DNA from: Diphasiastrum complanatum
Lineage: Eukaryota; Streptophyta; Lycopodiopsida; Lycopodiales; Lycopodiaceae
Length of the DNA stretch: 64,000 nt
Assembly: GCA_029204225.1 (NCBI GenBank)
Contig: CM055099.1
Span: forward strand, 43,524,914 to 43,588,913
Direction of reading: 5' to 3'
Both the position numbers and the translations under genes were made by a program. Below the pieces are notes generated by a model. That model saw only the letters and a list, made by a program, of their open reading frames with translations, did no database searches and had not been told where the DNA came from. Below, piece after piece: positions 1-13,463 of this stretch (its first letter is position 1; every line of letters begins with the position of its first letter).

Positions 1-470
1 TCTCTTTGGATGAAATGTATCTTCAATAAAGAGAAACAACAATGACATATGTGTTAGTAAGATCATCATCTTGAATCACCCCAAGAAAAAATGATGTGAA
101 TCACAAGCGCATTCACCGTACCTCACCGAACCACTGATTTTGTAGATTGCACTTCTTACCTCCTTTGTCAAGAACCCTCTCAACACCAAGGGAAGCACAA
201 ACTTCATGCACAAAAAACAATTTTGTCATGATCATTGAGATACATATATGTGCAATCAGATCATCATGAAATCACAAGACATGCTATAAAATGTAATCGA
301 CAATGTTGATGTGGAAAAAAAGTCAAAAAACATGCCACGCCAACCTGTAAAACTACAACATTCTGGAGAATTTCTGACCCTTATTATCGAGAGAATTTTA
401 TGAAGAATTTTTTTTTTGAAAAAACATCGTATGCCGAGGATACACAACTTGAAGTATGCCTCGGAACAAG
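1..470. other. AT-rich stretch, nothing recognised
   Basis: No reading frame, RNA gene or repeat stands out here. The short frames on both strands have no family resemblance and look like chance. Confidence 0.5.
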
Positions 471-534
471 ATCCTCAATAATTGCCTCGGTAATCGAGGC
501 TTCTTCATCTCATTTTTGTGTTGTTTATAGCACA

Positions 535-638
535 GGTATACCGAGGGATATAACAAGGGCCCTCAGTACATCCTCCCAAACAAGCTATTGACGACATGTC
601 TTTTTTGAGGAATATACTGAGGGCCATCCCTTGGTATA
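535..638. repeat. Imperfect inverted repeat
   Basis: The left arm (about 535-575) and right arm (about 607-638) are near reverse complements around a loop of about 30 bases. They share blocks such as GGTATACCGAGGGAT against ATCCCTTGGTATA and GGGCCCTCAGTA against TACTGAGGGCC. The surrounding sequence (425-680) repeats GAGG and CTCGG words. It may be the end of a DNA transposon or a small foldback element; no target duplication was identified. Confidence 0.55.
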
Positions 639-879
639 TCTCTATCAAAAGTTTACCCTGTTTTGAGGGTTATTTTGAGGGTATAAAATCAAAAAAAAAA
701 AAAAATTAGGGTAGAATGGAACCAGCTTTTAGGGTAGAATATTAATAAAAAAATTTGTAAAATTTATTTGAGTTACATTTTAAGCACTTAAAAATTGATG
801 AAAGAAACTTAAATTCATACATAAATGTTCCAAGTACAGAGATATGTTACAAATTGGATTATTGAAATATACCTAATTG

Positions 880-1000
880 TAATTAGATCCAGTTGAGTCG
901 TCCTCGTCTTGGCCATTGACGTCACAATCAGACTCATGTGATTGCGATGCATAGGATTGTGACTGTGATACCTGCATCCAATGAATATGATTCAGTTATC
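880..1000. repeat. Direct repeat of 4262-4345
   Basis: Both copies carry CATCAGACTCATGTGA-like and GATTGCGATGCAT-like words in the same order and direction: TTGGCCATTGACGTCAC then CAGACTCATGTG here, TGGCCATGGTCATCAGACTC at 4280. Two related CACTA fragments appear to have decayed in parallel. Confidence 0.5.
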
Positions 1001-1097
1001 TGAGAAATGTGATGAGAGTGAAAGTCAGACCACATGAATGTAGTGAAGTTAAAGTGTATCTTGAAGCCATATATACCTTAGATCTAGAATATCCATC

Positions 1098-1250
1098 CGA
1101 ATCAAGGCACAAAGAAGACTTGAAGTTTGTGAAGAGAGGATTCCCCGAAAATCCAGATCGTGTCAAACAACAACGGGAGGCTGGTAAGAAACTACAGTAG
1201 ACTTTAGGGACCATCTCACCTGGGAAGTGGTGGCCAACGTTCTCCCATGG
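1098..1250 (+). pseudogene. CACTA (Transposase_24-like) fragment
   Basis: The frame reads KQQREAGKK and, after a stop and a frame change, a piece like GPSHLGSGGQ. The same two blocks occur in the longer left-strand relative at 5250-4400 (KQQREAAKKRMEMVGPWHLG). I recall this pattern from plant En/Spm-type accessory transposase proteins (Pfam Transposase_24). Only about 50 residues survive. The fragment points the opposite way from its relative, although the DNA just before it (880-1000) repeats 4262-4345 in the same direction, so the locus has been rearranged. Confidence 0.5.
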
Positions 1251-1439
1251 ACATAGTTATAACCTTGTCAAATGGCTCCATTCTATCCTTAAATTGGACT
1301 ACATGCAATTGAAGATCCATGTAGAAGACTTTATACGTTAAACAAATTATATATATATATATATTGATACATAAATGTTCGAACTACAAATATATATTAT
1401 AATGAAACGCCTAATTATTAAATTCAGCTGAATCACAAC

Positions 1440-1935
1440 AACACCCGCCGCGATTTGCGACGTGTTTTGTGACGTGAATCGCGAGCTTAATTTTTTTTTT
1501 AATTTATCGCGGACGTCAAAAGAAACGTTGCTATAAGGTCATCAGAATCCGACGATTTTAAAACACGTCGCAGTCCGACAGGCACAACGTGCCGGACACC
1601 ATAGAACAAAATTTCGGTGACGAAAAGAGGTGTTGACCTGGACGTCGGATTGCGACGTCCAAAGACGTCGCAAACGCTCTGACGTGGCTGTCGGAATGCG
1701 ACGTCCTGGAATTCAGTCGGATTCCAACGTCTGTAAATATAGAATGATGCCAAAATTTCATCGACGGATGTCCGACGCTCATCCGACGTATTCTTCGACG
1801 TCGGATTTTGAAGTCCGCCAAAGTTGTCGGAGTCCGACATCTGTTAACAGAATGATCAAAAAATATGTTCGACATGTGTCTGACGTCTACCCGACGTCTA
1901 TCCGGCGCATTAGGATGTCGAATTCCAACGTCCCT
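1440..1935. repeat. Array of degenerate GTCGGAATCCGAC palindromes
   Basis: About 500 bases are packed with forms of GACGTCGGAATCCGACGTC: half sites GACGTC, GTCGGA and TCCGACG on both strands, for example near 1570, 1640, 1690, 1720, 1790, 1830, 1890 and 1920. Spacing is irregular. The open frames across it on both strands (100-180 codons) are by-products of the CpG-rich repeats. Subterminal arrays of short inverted motifs are typical of CACTA elements, where transposase binds; that role is inferred from the nearby transposase pieces. A second array lies at 3850-4210. Confidence 0.6.
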
Positions 1936-1939
1936 AATT

Positions 1940-2515
1940 AGGTTAAAAAAAATAGAAAAATGCGTAAAAAACAGCGCGCGCATTTTTCTCGGACTGTTTT
2001 TGGAGTTGAGTTCTTGGGAAACGATGTTCGTGAATTGTTTTTTCAACAATATTTTTGAGTTGCATTCAACATTTGGATCAAACAACAAACTAAGCATGAG
2101 GTACTTTTCATTCTTAAACTACTTTTCATTTTATATTCTATTGCATTACTTCATGTTCATTATATGACAATACTTTATTGCATTGCTTTGTGCACATCAT
2201 AAATTTCATTTAGATTTTTAGATATAATATTGATTGTTGTTTTGAGATCCGACATTTCTTAGTTGATTATTACGTCAATCCACATCCCTAAATTTGACAT
2301 TGCAATTTTTGAAAAAAAAACATTGCACATATAAAAGCAATGGCAATATAGTAGGATCATTTGCAACAATAATATTTTTCATAATATGAATTAATGTATT
2401 ACAAAATTGGTGCTTTAATGTCGCACGAGTCTTTCTAGATTTAACATCAACTAAAACTTATAAACCTAATCTACTCGTCGTCGTCGTGACATCCAGTCTG
2501 CATGAACACAAGCAA
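1940..2515. other. AT-rich spacer, nothing recognised
   Basis: This is low-complexity AT-rich sequence between the palindrome array and the transposase fragment. I see no gene or structured repeat. Confidence 0.45.
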
Positions 2516-2525
2516 ACAAACTACA

Positions 2526-2725
2526 TTAATATTTAATGCTTGATCGTATTAAATTAAATAAAATTGACGTCAAAATACAAACCACATTAGTATAAATACA
2601 AAAACTATTACTTACATTTGGAGGATGACCCTCGCTCTTTAGTTTGTCGACTAATGTGTTGTATGATTCCCTGAAGGCAAATTTGTACTCCTCCTTAGTT
2701 GGCAGACGTCCATAGTCCACCAACT
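2526..2725 (-). pseudogene. CACTA Transposase_24-like C-terminal fragment
   Basis: The left-strand frame carries RLPTKEEYKFAF and LVDKLKSEGHPP. The block at 4580-4480 has a matching RSLTKEEYKYA, so the two are relatives. After GHPP the frame runs into unrelated sequence, possibly an exon end. This is the C-terminal part of the plant En/Spm accessory transposase type. It is too short and isolated to work. Confidence 0.5.
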
Positions 2726-3072
2726 ATCCATGCATTCAATTGAAGTTGAAATTAATTTAGGGCTATGTTGAAGTAGCTAGTCACAATGCATATTAAATAA
2801 TAAACGCATATAAAATCAAAGATAAACTATAAGAGTAGTGTAAGTTCACTTACCATACTTGCTTGCCATCCCGCCTTTCCGCTCGAGCCCAACCTAGGAT
2901 TGTCTATCCCATGCATCCCAGCGGCCGCAGTATCTTTCTGAATCTTGTATTTATCTGGTGTTCGTTCATCCGCTTTTACACGGTTCCAATCACTTCTTGA
3001 ACACCAGGAAGGCTTGGATTGTTCGTCCCTATAAGCTCGTCACACACACATGTACACATGTACACACACACA

Positions 3073-3254
<182 letters not shown>

Positions 3255-3419
3255 TATCTTAAATTTTAAATCAATGCAAAATGTTGAAAAACACACACAC
3301 ACACAATCTATTCATCTACTACCGTAAATCTTAATCAAATCACACACACTCTCTCTCTCTTTCTTCATTATCTTAAATTCAAAATGTAAGACACAATACA
3401 TACACACTTCTTCCCTTTT

Positions 3420-3542
<123 letters not shown>

Positions 3543-3849
3543 TATCATTCTTAGTCTTAAATAAATAAAAATCTAACAATCTATTACTACCATAGATTAT
3601 GTATTTATCTATAATCTTAAATTCTACATCAATGCAAAATGTTAAACATTCATCAACCTCAAACAAACAAACAAAAAACAAACAAACAAAAATCAAACAC
3701 CAACCTCAAACAATGATCTTCAGGCCCTCAAGCACTGATCTTCAAGTCCTCAAGCACTGATCGCCCTCAATCACCCTCAATCGCTCCAAAGACACTCAAA
3801 TCTGCAAAAGACAAAGTGAAAGAGAAGGCGCTGGATCACGCAAATTGGA

Positions 3850-4210
3850 AGATTGAAACAGACGTTGGAATCTGACGGTCTCCAAACACGTCGGAATCCT
3901 ACGTTTGTGCCCATTCAGGCCCGAACAAACGTGCCAGATGTCGTGGACAGGCTTTTTGGCATGCTGATGTGGGCGTCGAAGTCTGACACACCTCGGATTC
4001 CGACGTCCATGTTGGATGACATGTATTTTTGTTTAAAAAAATCTGTGACAGGTCATATCCATGTCTGCAAGTCGGAATCCGACATGTCGGACTCCGACGT
4101 GCCTTTGAGAAATTGGTTGCCACCCAGATTTCTTGATCGCCGAACTATGATTTTTGGATTTTGTACTGGGACGTCGGAACTCAACGTGTCGGATTGCGAC
4201 GAATTATGAA
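3850..4210. repeat. Second array of GTCGGAATCCGAC palindromes
   Basis: This is the same motif family as 1440-1935: GTCGGAATCCGACATGTCGG near 4070-4090, CGGATTCCGACGTCC near 3993 and ACGTCGGAACTC near 4172. It ends near GTCGGATTGCGACG at 4190. Immediately downstream (4262-4345) lies the direct repeat of 880-1000. The array therefore sits in a similar position to the first one relative to CACTA remnants. Confidence 0.6.
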
Positions 4211-4399
4211 ATTTTTGAGCATACGTCAGACGCAGACGTCGAAATTTGCGTGATATGTTATTGTGAATTGTCCCCATCCTGGCCATGGTCATCAGACTCA
4301 TGTGACTGCGATGCATGAGACTGAGATTGCGATACTTGTGTGCAACGAAGATGTGTAAATTTTGTAAGTGATGTTGTTAGAGTGTCCGACCAAATGAAT

Positions 4400-5450
4400 G
4401 TGGTGAATACAAAATATATGTTGAAACCATAATACATATTTCAAGATATCCATCCCAGTCAATTTTCACTCCTTGTCTCTCCAATAATTTGAGTAATGAT
4501 TGCAAGTTTTGGAATATGCATACTTGTACTCCTCTTTTGTGAGAGATCGCTTTACGACAAATTTTTGCATGAACCGACAAATCGGTGATTGTAATTTAAT
4601 TCAAACAAATCCACAAATAAAATATGAATCATGACCAAAACAAGTTCAACTTATGGGTGGGGAGACTTACAAAGTGGGCATGGAAAGAACCTTGGCCACC
4701 ACTGCCTAGGTGCCAGGGCCCTACCATCTCCATTCGCTTCTTTGCTGCCTCTCTTTGTTGCTTGAAATGATTTGGATCTTCTCAAAATTCTTTCTTTGCA
4801 AACTTCCAATCGTCCTTGTGCACATTGTATGGCCTAGATTTGTCAGCTCTCACCGCATCTCAGATCTCTGATTTGTCGTGGCTCTCATCACGCTTCCCAT
4901 GCGTCGTCCCATCCATATTTGGTCAAATTCCAAATCAGGGGAGGGGACTGGAAATTCTCTATACAACTGGTCAATGGCATAATTCTTTTCCTCATTACTT
5001 TGTTTGCGCTAGTCCTTGAAAATGTTCCTATTGATGACCACATGCGTGAATTGCCTCATGCAAGTGATGACGCGACCATCAGGGTCATCCTCTACTATGT
5101 ACTTCTCTTCATCTATGTCATAGGACAGAGAGGTGGCAAAGGGAGTGTCAAGAGGAGTGGGGGAGTTGACTAGAATGGGAATGATTTGGGGAGGAGTTTG
5201 AAGACGATCACGAGAAGAGATGATGTGGACAACCTACTTAAACTCCGTGCATCTCAACAAGCCCGTAGTCTCTCCACGATTCTGCCTGCACACAAGGGAG
5301 ACATCCCATCCATATAATTGAGGACTTCATTGTCACTCGTGGATGAAAAACAAGATGACCCGCGACTACGGCCAGATCCGTGACTTGGAGATGTGTTATG
5401 AGACATTGAGGATATGATTGGCATAATCTCTGCAGGCAATAAAATATATT
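4400..5450 (-). pseudogene. CACTA accessory transposase (Transposase_24-like), degraded
   Basis: Read leftward from about 5440, a Ser/Gly-rich N-terminal stretch (SSMSHNTSPSHGSGRSRG) leads, with frame changes, to an acidic segment (near 5130), then YAIDQLYREFPVP (about 4975), MGRRMGSVMRATTNQ (about 4895), HKDDWKFAKKEF (about 4815) and KQQREAAKKRMEMVGPWHLG (about 4740). The end is SLTKEEYKYAYSKTC (about 4540). A splice-donor-like GTAAGT follows HFKQQ...FHAHF near 4670. The order matches plant En/Spm accessory transposase proteins as I know them. At least three stops or shifts show it is dead. It most likely belonged to the same element family as the palindrome arrays. Confidence 0.55.
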
Positions 5451-5888
5451 TTCAAAACATACAACCATGTAGAGTTAATTAGTACAAGAAATAAATTCAA
5501 ATACTTGAGCTAAGGGTTTAGGGTAGAACAAGAAAAGTGATTCTTTGCATTCAACTATAGTTGAATATATTACAGTACACCACAATAATCACACGTTAAC
5601 CACAATAATTACACTTTATAATAAATAAATTAAACATTTCTACATGGTTTTAGGGCCAAATACATTTCAATTACATGACTAGTCAAGGTTCAAGTTTACA
5701 TAAAAAACTAGTTGCATCGAAAGATGGTTGGCAAATGTATGAATAAAAATGATAGATGTAAAAACATGTACACAAGTGTCTGTAAATATGGAAAGGCTAG
5801 TTATAGAGCCAAAACACTAGTTAGAACTATCTAATTCCTCCTCATCATCTCTATCATGTGGACCTTGTTGTTCCTGCACGTGCAAGAC

Positions 5889-5890
<2 letters not shown>

Positions 5891-5974
<84 letters not shown>
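5891..5974. repeat. (CT)n microsatellite
   Basis: About 42 CT units. The flank on the right, with the words CGTGCATCTACAACAAAAGAT and GAGATAAACATTTATG, recurs at 9645-9690 and partly at 9985. Confidence 0.95.
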
Positions 5975-5976
<2 letters not shown>

Positions 5977-6302
5977 AAAACGTGCATCTACAACAAAAGA
6001 TGGGAGATAAACATTTATGTAAAAGTTTATGAGCAGAGGTATATAGTCTAGCATCTAGGAGCTAGTAACAATCTCGCATATAATCTGTTTATGATGTGAA
6101 AAAAAATGTACGAGCAGAGGAAATAACTTGGAATAACAGATGGTATACGGACTTAAACAGAAACACTTATTCCAAGCTATGTTCCGACCTCAACTAATTC
6201 CCACTTATCAACAAAAACAAAAACACATATTCTGAGGTCTTTCTTTCTAGGATGTGTAGATCTATTTTCATAAAATAGAATGTAGTCCTATATCTACAAA
6301 AC

Positions 6303-6412
<110 letters not shown>

Positions 6413-7469
6413 GTGGGCCAAAAAAATGAAGCATTGTGAAATGGATGCCAAAACTTTTATGTTTACTAACTCATAGCTACAACGTCAATACCAACACATA
6501 TGTATAATCAATTCATGACCATTTCAAATTCAAACAACAATGATGTTTCAGATTGAACGACATTGAGAAATAGACATCAATAAGAGGCTCATTGGCCCCA
6601 CAAGTGACTCGTACGTAATGAGCGGGTGTCTCTTCTATGATGACACGAAAGAGGACTATGGTGTGTTGGCCCATGGCAGTCCCTGAAACACACGGTTCGT
6701 AGCATCGAAGACAGAAAAGGATGTTGCTACTTTGAACTCAACACTTCCAAGTGGTTACAAGTGGACACTTGTTTGAATCCAAAAGAACCTCATGCAACCT
6801 TTTAGAGTTATTGAGTTTGAAGTAGCAAACACACTTTCCTCATTTTGATGTGGTGAACCATGAGGTTCAACAATGTCCACGGCCTGCACACCACCATATG
6901 CCTCTTTGGTATCTCCATTTTTAGGCGAGACACCCAATCAGCACAGACAATTTAATCGCAGAGCCAGTTAGCCCCCTTTGCATCCTCAATGGATTCGTGT
7001 GTTCACCAATATCGTTAGGGTTTGTGGTTAATTATAGATTGAAAATTGCTTTATATGTTGGTATTGCCCTGGTAGCTTTGACTCAATACCTATAATAGCT
7101 CGGACTATGATACGGTAACCACACATGCACACACATACATGAATAAATTAAGAATCTAACAAATCATGAAACATAAACGAATGGCATCACACACACACAC
7201 GCACATGCATGCTCACACGCACACCCTGAATCCTAAAACCTAAACACACACGAGGAGAAAAAAAAGAAAGAACATAGTAGAGTGCTAATCAAAACTCCCA
7301 AATCGTACGGTTATATCCTATTTTAGAATGTCACCGCATGCTCTCTCCCTACGGTGTTTGGGCTTTCTCGTGGAACTTATCGTCCAACAAGAAACATTTA
7401 AACTACGTCTTTATCGGAAGAAAACAAGGGAAACACACCTTCCTAGGATTGGGAGTGTTGGTTACCTTT

Positions 7470-7569
<100 letters not shown>

Positions 7570-8646
7570 CTAAGCATGAAACATAACCAATACACAACAC
7601 ATAAATTATGATCATGTAAATTAAAATAACAGGACTAGATTAAGATCCCACAAATCAGAGTAGAAACTAGTAAGCTTGAAACATTAATTATGTATACCAC
7701 GAATTGTTGAGAGTGGGGATCATTTTTTTTCTTAGGCCAACTATGGAGTTCCCCAGCGGGTTCATAAAAACGCTAGTGGAGAAGTATCATCATTTCAAGG
7801 ACAAACGTAATCAAGAAGGCAACATGAAGGCCTCAATGTGGTGAGAGAATCTAAACAATGTGGTGATGTTGAGTGACATTTTGTTCATTTTTTATGCATC
7901 AACTGGGGCGGAAATTTTGTAATCTTGATATACCAACACATATGTATTGTCAATTCATGACCATTTTAAGTTCAAACAAAAATGATGATTCAAATTAAAC
8001 CACATTGAGGAATAGACATCAGTAAGAGACTCATATGTAATGAGGGGGTGTCTCTTCTATGAAGACACAAAAGAGGAGTATGGTGTGTAGGCCCATGGCA
8101 ATCCTTGAACCACATGGTTCGTAACATCGAAGAGAGAGAAAAATGTTGCTACTTTGAAATCAACACTTCAAAATGGCTAAATGTGAACACTTGTTAATCC
8201 AAGTGAGCCTCATGCAACCTTTTAGAGTTATTGAGTTTGAAGTAGCAGACATACTTTTCTCATTTCAACGTGGTGAACCATTAGGTTCAAGAATGTCAAT
8301 GGCCTGCACACCATATGCCTCTTTGGTGTCGTCATTTTTAGGCGAGACACCCTATGGGCACAAACAATTTGATCGCGGAGCCAGTTAGCCCGCTTTGCAT
8401 TCTCAATGGATTCATGTGTTCACCAATATTGTTAGGATTTAGGATATGTGGTTAATTATAGACGAAAAAATGATTTATATGTTGGTATTGCCCTCGTAGT
8501 TTTGACTCAATACCTATAATAGCTCGGACTAATTTATGGGAACCACACATGCACACACACACATGAAAAGATTAAGATCTAACAAATCATGAAACAAAAA
8601 CGAATGACATCACACACGCACACGCACATGCACGCTCACACGCACA

Positions 8647-8668
8647 CCCTAAACCCTAAACCCTAAAC
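8647..8668. repeat. Interstitial plant telomere motif
   Basis: Three tandem CCCTAAA units lie inside a CA-rich tract. The matching place in unit 1 (7223-7245) reads CCCTGAATCCTAAAACCTAAAC, a decayed form. Short telo-box runs are common away from chromosome ends, so this does not mark a telomere. Confidence 0.85.
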
Positions 8669-8893
8669 ACACATGAGCAGAAAAAAAAAAAAAAAGAACA
8701 TAGTAGAGTGCTAATAAAAACTCCTGAACCGTATGGTTATATCCTATTCCAGAATGTCACCACATGCTCCCTCTCTACGGCGTTTGGGCTTTCTTGTGGA
8801 ACTTCTCGTCCAACAAAAAATATTTGAACCACGTCTTTATCGGAAGAAAACAAGGGCTACACACCTTCCTAGAATTGGGAGTGTTGGTTACCT

Positions 8894-8897
<4 letters not shown>

Positions 8898-8981
<84 letters not shown>
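8898..8981. repeat. (CT)n in unit 2
   Basis: About 42 CT units, the partner of the tract at 7471-7566. Confidence 0.95.
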
Positions 8982-8984
<3 letters not shown>

Positions 8985-9385
8985 TCCCTTGCTCTCTATT
9001 TCTAAGCATGAAACATAACCAATACACAACACATAAATTATGATTCTGTAAATTTAAATAATAGGACTAGATTAAGATCCCACAAGTCAAAGTAGAATCT
9101 AGTAAGCTTGGAACATTAATTATGTATACCACGAATTGTTGAGAGTGGGGATCATTTTTTTTTTCTTAGGCCAACTATGGAGTTTAGCGGGTTCATGAAA
9201 ACACTAGTGGAGAGGTGTGGTCATTTCAAGGACAAACATAATCAAGAAGGCAGCATGAAGGCCTCAATGTGGTGAAAGAATCTAAAAAATGTGGTGATGT
9301 TGAGTCACATTTTGTTCATTTTTTATGTATCAACTGGGGCAGGAATTTTGTAATCTTGATATATCAATTGAGGTGGTAATAATCT

Positions 9386-10770
9386 AGCAGTGTTCAGGCA
9401 CAAATTTGCCAATGTTTGCCAAAGATCTATTTTTGAAAGTAAGAGCAGAGGTCGGAATGGACCTCGGAATAAAATATGGTATAGTTCCTTAAACAAATTT
9501 TCGAGGTCTATTCCAACCTCCACTTATTTCCACCCATTTCAACAGATTCATCAATAAATGTAGAGGTTTGTTTCTAAAATGTGTACATGTATTTTCATAA
9601 ATTCTAATGTAAAATAAAATTGAATGTATTCCTACATTACAAAATGTGCATCTACAACAAAAGATAGGAGATAAACATTTATGAACAGAGGTATATAATC
9701 TAGCATTTATGAGCTGGTAATAATCTAGCATATAATTTGTTTATGAATTGAAAAAAATGTATGAATAGAGGTCGGAATGGACATCGGAATAACAGATGGT
9801 ATACTGTCTTAAAAAGAGACAAATATTTCAAGGTCTATTCCGACCTCTACTGACTTCCACCCCAATTGATAGATGTACTGATTATCAACAGATTTATCAA
9901 TAAAAGTACATATTTCTTTCTAGAATGTGTAGATCTGTTTTCATAAATCCTAATGAAAATAAAATTGAATGTAGTTCTACACTACAAAATGTGGATCTAC
10001 AACAAAAAAAATAGGAGACAAACTGCTACAATATTATACAAGTACATAGAACTGCTACTAGTTGTGTTAGTCAGCTGCTTGGATGATGTTAGAGCCCAAA
10101 AATCGGCATAAAAAACTACAAAACAATTTCATATCAAGAACCCATGTAACAAATCCTCATGAAAAAATCATAGAACTAGTCATCACAATTGAATATTTGT
10201 TTAAAAAAGACACCCAAGATTTACAAATGTATCATAAAATTCAAAGATCTGTCATTTGAAAGCTCAAAAAAAAAGTCAACGGAGGTCGGAATAGACACTG
10301 GTATGCTGTTAGAACTAGCATGATTTATTTCGAGCTCCATTCTAACCTTGAAAGTACCTCAGAAAACTGCTATGATGATCTGTCTGAAATGCTATGATGA
10401 ATATCGATCAAGTATCCAATAATGAAATCTGCAAAACAAAAATTCAATATTGTTGTTTGTTTTGTTTAGTATCACAAAAAATAGTTATAACAAATTAATT
10501 TTACAAAAAGAGCAACAAACATCCATATGCAATTTAGCATATCCACCAAAAAATTGGCAACAAGATCTGGCATCGAAACAGCCATCAGAATAGGCAATGA
10601 TTTAACAAATCCAACAGATCTGTATATTCTGATGGGTATTCCGACTCTCTGGAAGTGTGGATCTAAAGCACCTAATATTCTCACCTGGAATAGTCTTCGG
10701 AATAGCAAACGTTGCAGATCTGTCTATTCAGACGGTCGTTGCGACCTATCTTTAAAAAATTGCATCCGCC
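9386..10770. repeat. Diverged repeats with GAGGTCGGAAT hairpin words
   Basis: Blocks at 9440-9540 and 9760-9865 run GAGGTCGGAATGGAC, then TCGGAATA, then TATTCCGACCTC or TATTCCAACCTC, so each can fold back on itself. A weaker block is at 10280-10345, and ATTCCGAC and GGAATAG words continue to about 10750. The 9683-9865 segment also resembles 6030-6210, before the tandem duplication. Open frames here are short and unrelated. Confidence 0.5.
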
Positions 10771-11590
10771 GACTCCTTTGCCTAAAAAATAAGCCTACAT
10801 AGAAAACGTGGTGTCAATGAAACCAAATCAAGATCATATTGAGATGGATACTATGATGCTAGAGAAAGAGAGAGTGAGAAAGGAGATTTCCTTGAATCCA
10901 ACAAATCAAAAAGCCTCCATCCTCCACTTTCTCTTTTTTTTTTTGACCTCCCCACATTTGATTTTGCAAGGAGTAAGCTAAGAGTAAGAGCAAGGGCAAC
11001 AAGCTCGGTTCTAATTAAAACCCTGACCGATGAGTACACTTGTTACCCTAAATCAGCTTATGTGTAGAACTGGCGGATATGTTTCTTTGTAAGAACCGGC
11101 CACCATTCAGAACCGTTGGGTCCCTTTGAGCCTTGGAGGGGGGTGTAACCCAAGTATCAATTCACCGTACAGAACCTAACATTTATTAATGGCTTTTAGC
11201 AAGTGACTATTTTAGCAATAATCATTTTCAAAATGATTTTTTATTAATTTTTCTAAAAATAGTATATATTGGAAACCAAATATAGGAACCGACGGTTCTT
11301 ATAGAAATCCGGTCTGAATCTATTTCTGGAAATCGGGAAAGCTGACAATATAGTATAGTAAAAAAACTGGCGAGAACTGAAGAGTGAGGCTAGCCATGTA
11401 GTGATGCACATAGGCATGCTTCGCATATCTAGGCATAATCCGATCTAATTGTATTGCTAATTTCGAGATACTAGTTGCACTAGACTCAAATTTAGTTATT
11501 ATATACATGTCTTTTGTTCGTCTAAATGCATTTATCTAGTTTGTGTTATGTATTGATAATCATTTCTAATTTTATGCTGCATCCATTGTC
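10770..11590. other. Spacer, nothing recognised
   Basis: AT-rich sequence with GAACCG and CGGTTC words around 11030-11310 that could pair, but I find no clear gene or element end. Confidence 0.4.
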
Positions 11591-11689
11591 AACTACCAAG
11601 GTGCACCAATGCAAATGGCCAGTTCATGTTCCTCATCCTCAGATGATGAGGCAAGACCATCACATATAGGATCAGAGGCCTAGTTACAC

Positions 11690-13040
11690 CAAAGAATACC
11701 ATGCCCATGTGCACAATGTAAGTATGCAGTATGACGAGAGCGATGTATCACTATATCACATGTTCGCATGTATGGTTAGATTGAGAGGGAGTCATTATTT
11801 GTGCAGACGTAGGTCGGTTCTTTGGTGAGTTCTACTTTGCAAACCTCTTTGTATTGCTAAAATTAAATAAATGATTGCAAGCTCCTTTTCCATGTATATT
11901 GTTTGGCGCCCTTTCTGATTGGAGTAATATTCTGTTATTCTTGATTGTTGTTGCACTTGTATTGTGTAGGATGATGACTCACATTCACATGACTATCAAA
12001 GAATTCAACCAGATGTTCTCATGCAATCCGCATAATTCAGATATGCAAGCACACGAGAGCCACCACTTTCCTCGCATACACCACCCACGGACTTGCATGG
12101 AGATATGTCCCGAGGAGACACGACACACGAGGATGTGCCATTCACATCGCATGATCACGTGGGGGACATGGATGACATGAAAAGCATTCTTCACAAACCC
12201 ACTCGAGGCCACATTGACAAGGGAAGAAGAGATGATGTGTGGCTTGACATCCACTCCTTTGTACGAGGGTGCACAAATGTCAAAATTGCAAGCTCGTTTG
12301 CTACTTTCGAACTTGCAAACTAAGTACGGGTGGTCGGATGCGAGCGTGACAGAGTTGTTTGGGTAAGTTTGCTTGCTTCCTGATGTGTATTATAGACAAA
12401 TTGCTCTAATCTCATTTTATTTTTGATTCATGCGTTGCGAGAAACTATATATAACTAGATTTATATTTTGTTGTAGTTTGCTCAGGAAAATGTTGCCCCC
12501 AAATAACACCATGGCACATCTCAACAAGAAGCCAAGAAAATGTTCTCTGCGGTCATCATGGATTACAAGAGCATCCATGCATGTCCCAATGATTGCATCT
12601 TATATCGAGATGAGTTTGAGGAGGCAAGCACATGTCCATGCTGTGGTGAACACCGCTACAGGCAAGATTTACAAGGAGCGACCATACCCGCCAAGGTGGT
12701 AAGACATTTTCCCATCATAGCCAGGATACGCCACATCTTTAAGTGTGATTCCATCGCAGAGCTAATGACATGGCATTTGAGCAATCGTTCATCCAACGAT
12801 ACTATGAGGATCCTTGCCGATTCTCCAGCATAGAAGCACGTGGATGCAACTTGGCATGAGTTTAGGGATGAGCCTCACCATTTGCATTTGGGGTTGGCCA
12901 TGGATGGTGTGAATCCATTAGGTTTGTGCTCCACATCATGATCCACTTGGCCGGTTGTCTTTGTAAACTACAACATCCCCCCTTGGCTAAAGAAGGGGCA
13001 CCTAATGCTCGCCCTTCTTATCCTCAAAAAATACAAGGCA
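11690..13040 (+). pseudogene. CACTA tnp2 transposase, partial
   Basis: Tnp2 is the DDE-type cut-and-paste transposase of plant En/Spm elements. A CPCAQC word near 11700 fits the N-terminal association domain. The frame with LLSNLQTKYGWSDAS (12290-12350) ends at a GTAAGT donor (12363). The likely intron runs to TTGTAG (12476), and the core follows: EAKKMFSAVIMDYKSIHACP, CILYRDEF, CPCCGEHRY (zinc-ribbon-like CxxC), PAKVVRHFPIIARI, ILADSPA, HLGLAMDGVNPLG, STWPVVFVNYNIPPW and a run-out near 13035. In-frame stops after ADSPA and before STWPV kill it. The C-terminal half is missing. The tnp2 identity is firm from the order of motifs. Confidence 0.88.
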
Positions 13041-13463
13041 AAAGCTATGGATGTGTCATTAGTAAAAATATAGGCCCAAAGAGGGCCCTATAAGAAATGC
13101 CATGTAGGAGAGAGAAAAATAACTATAAAGTAATTATAATATCATTTTCTAACTACTTTACGCATCTGCCCGCACTACTTTCCATGTAAATGAATGTACC
13201 TTAGTTTAGTCACATCAAACTTCACTGGTGTTTAGCCATAGTTAAAATATAATTTTTCAAAATGTTGAAATATTCCCTTCCAATAGTTGGGAATACTCAA
13301 AAATTTGAATTAGGAGTGACATTTCTAAAAAAACCCTACGCCATCTCTATCTCCAGGGTCAAAAACAAGTGTTTAGCGCCATCTCAATCTCCAGCAGAGT
13401 CGTTAGCGCCATCTCCAGCTTTGTTATTGTCATTGTGTTGTTTGTTACTATACTACTGTACTG

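Noticed and set aside
1558-2097. 179-codon left-strand frame and 103-codon right-strand frame
   Set aside because: Both are open only because GTCGGA-type palindromes lack stops in these registers. The protein text is repetitive (RRxxPTS, SDVRR) and not conserved.
8647-8668. Chromosome end
   Set aside because: Only three CCCTAAA units inside a duplicated CA-rich tract; interstitial telo-boxes are common.
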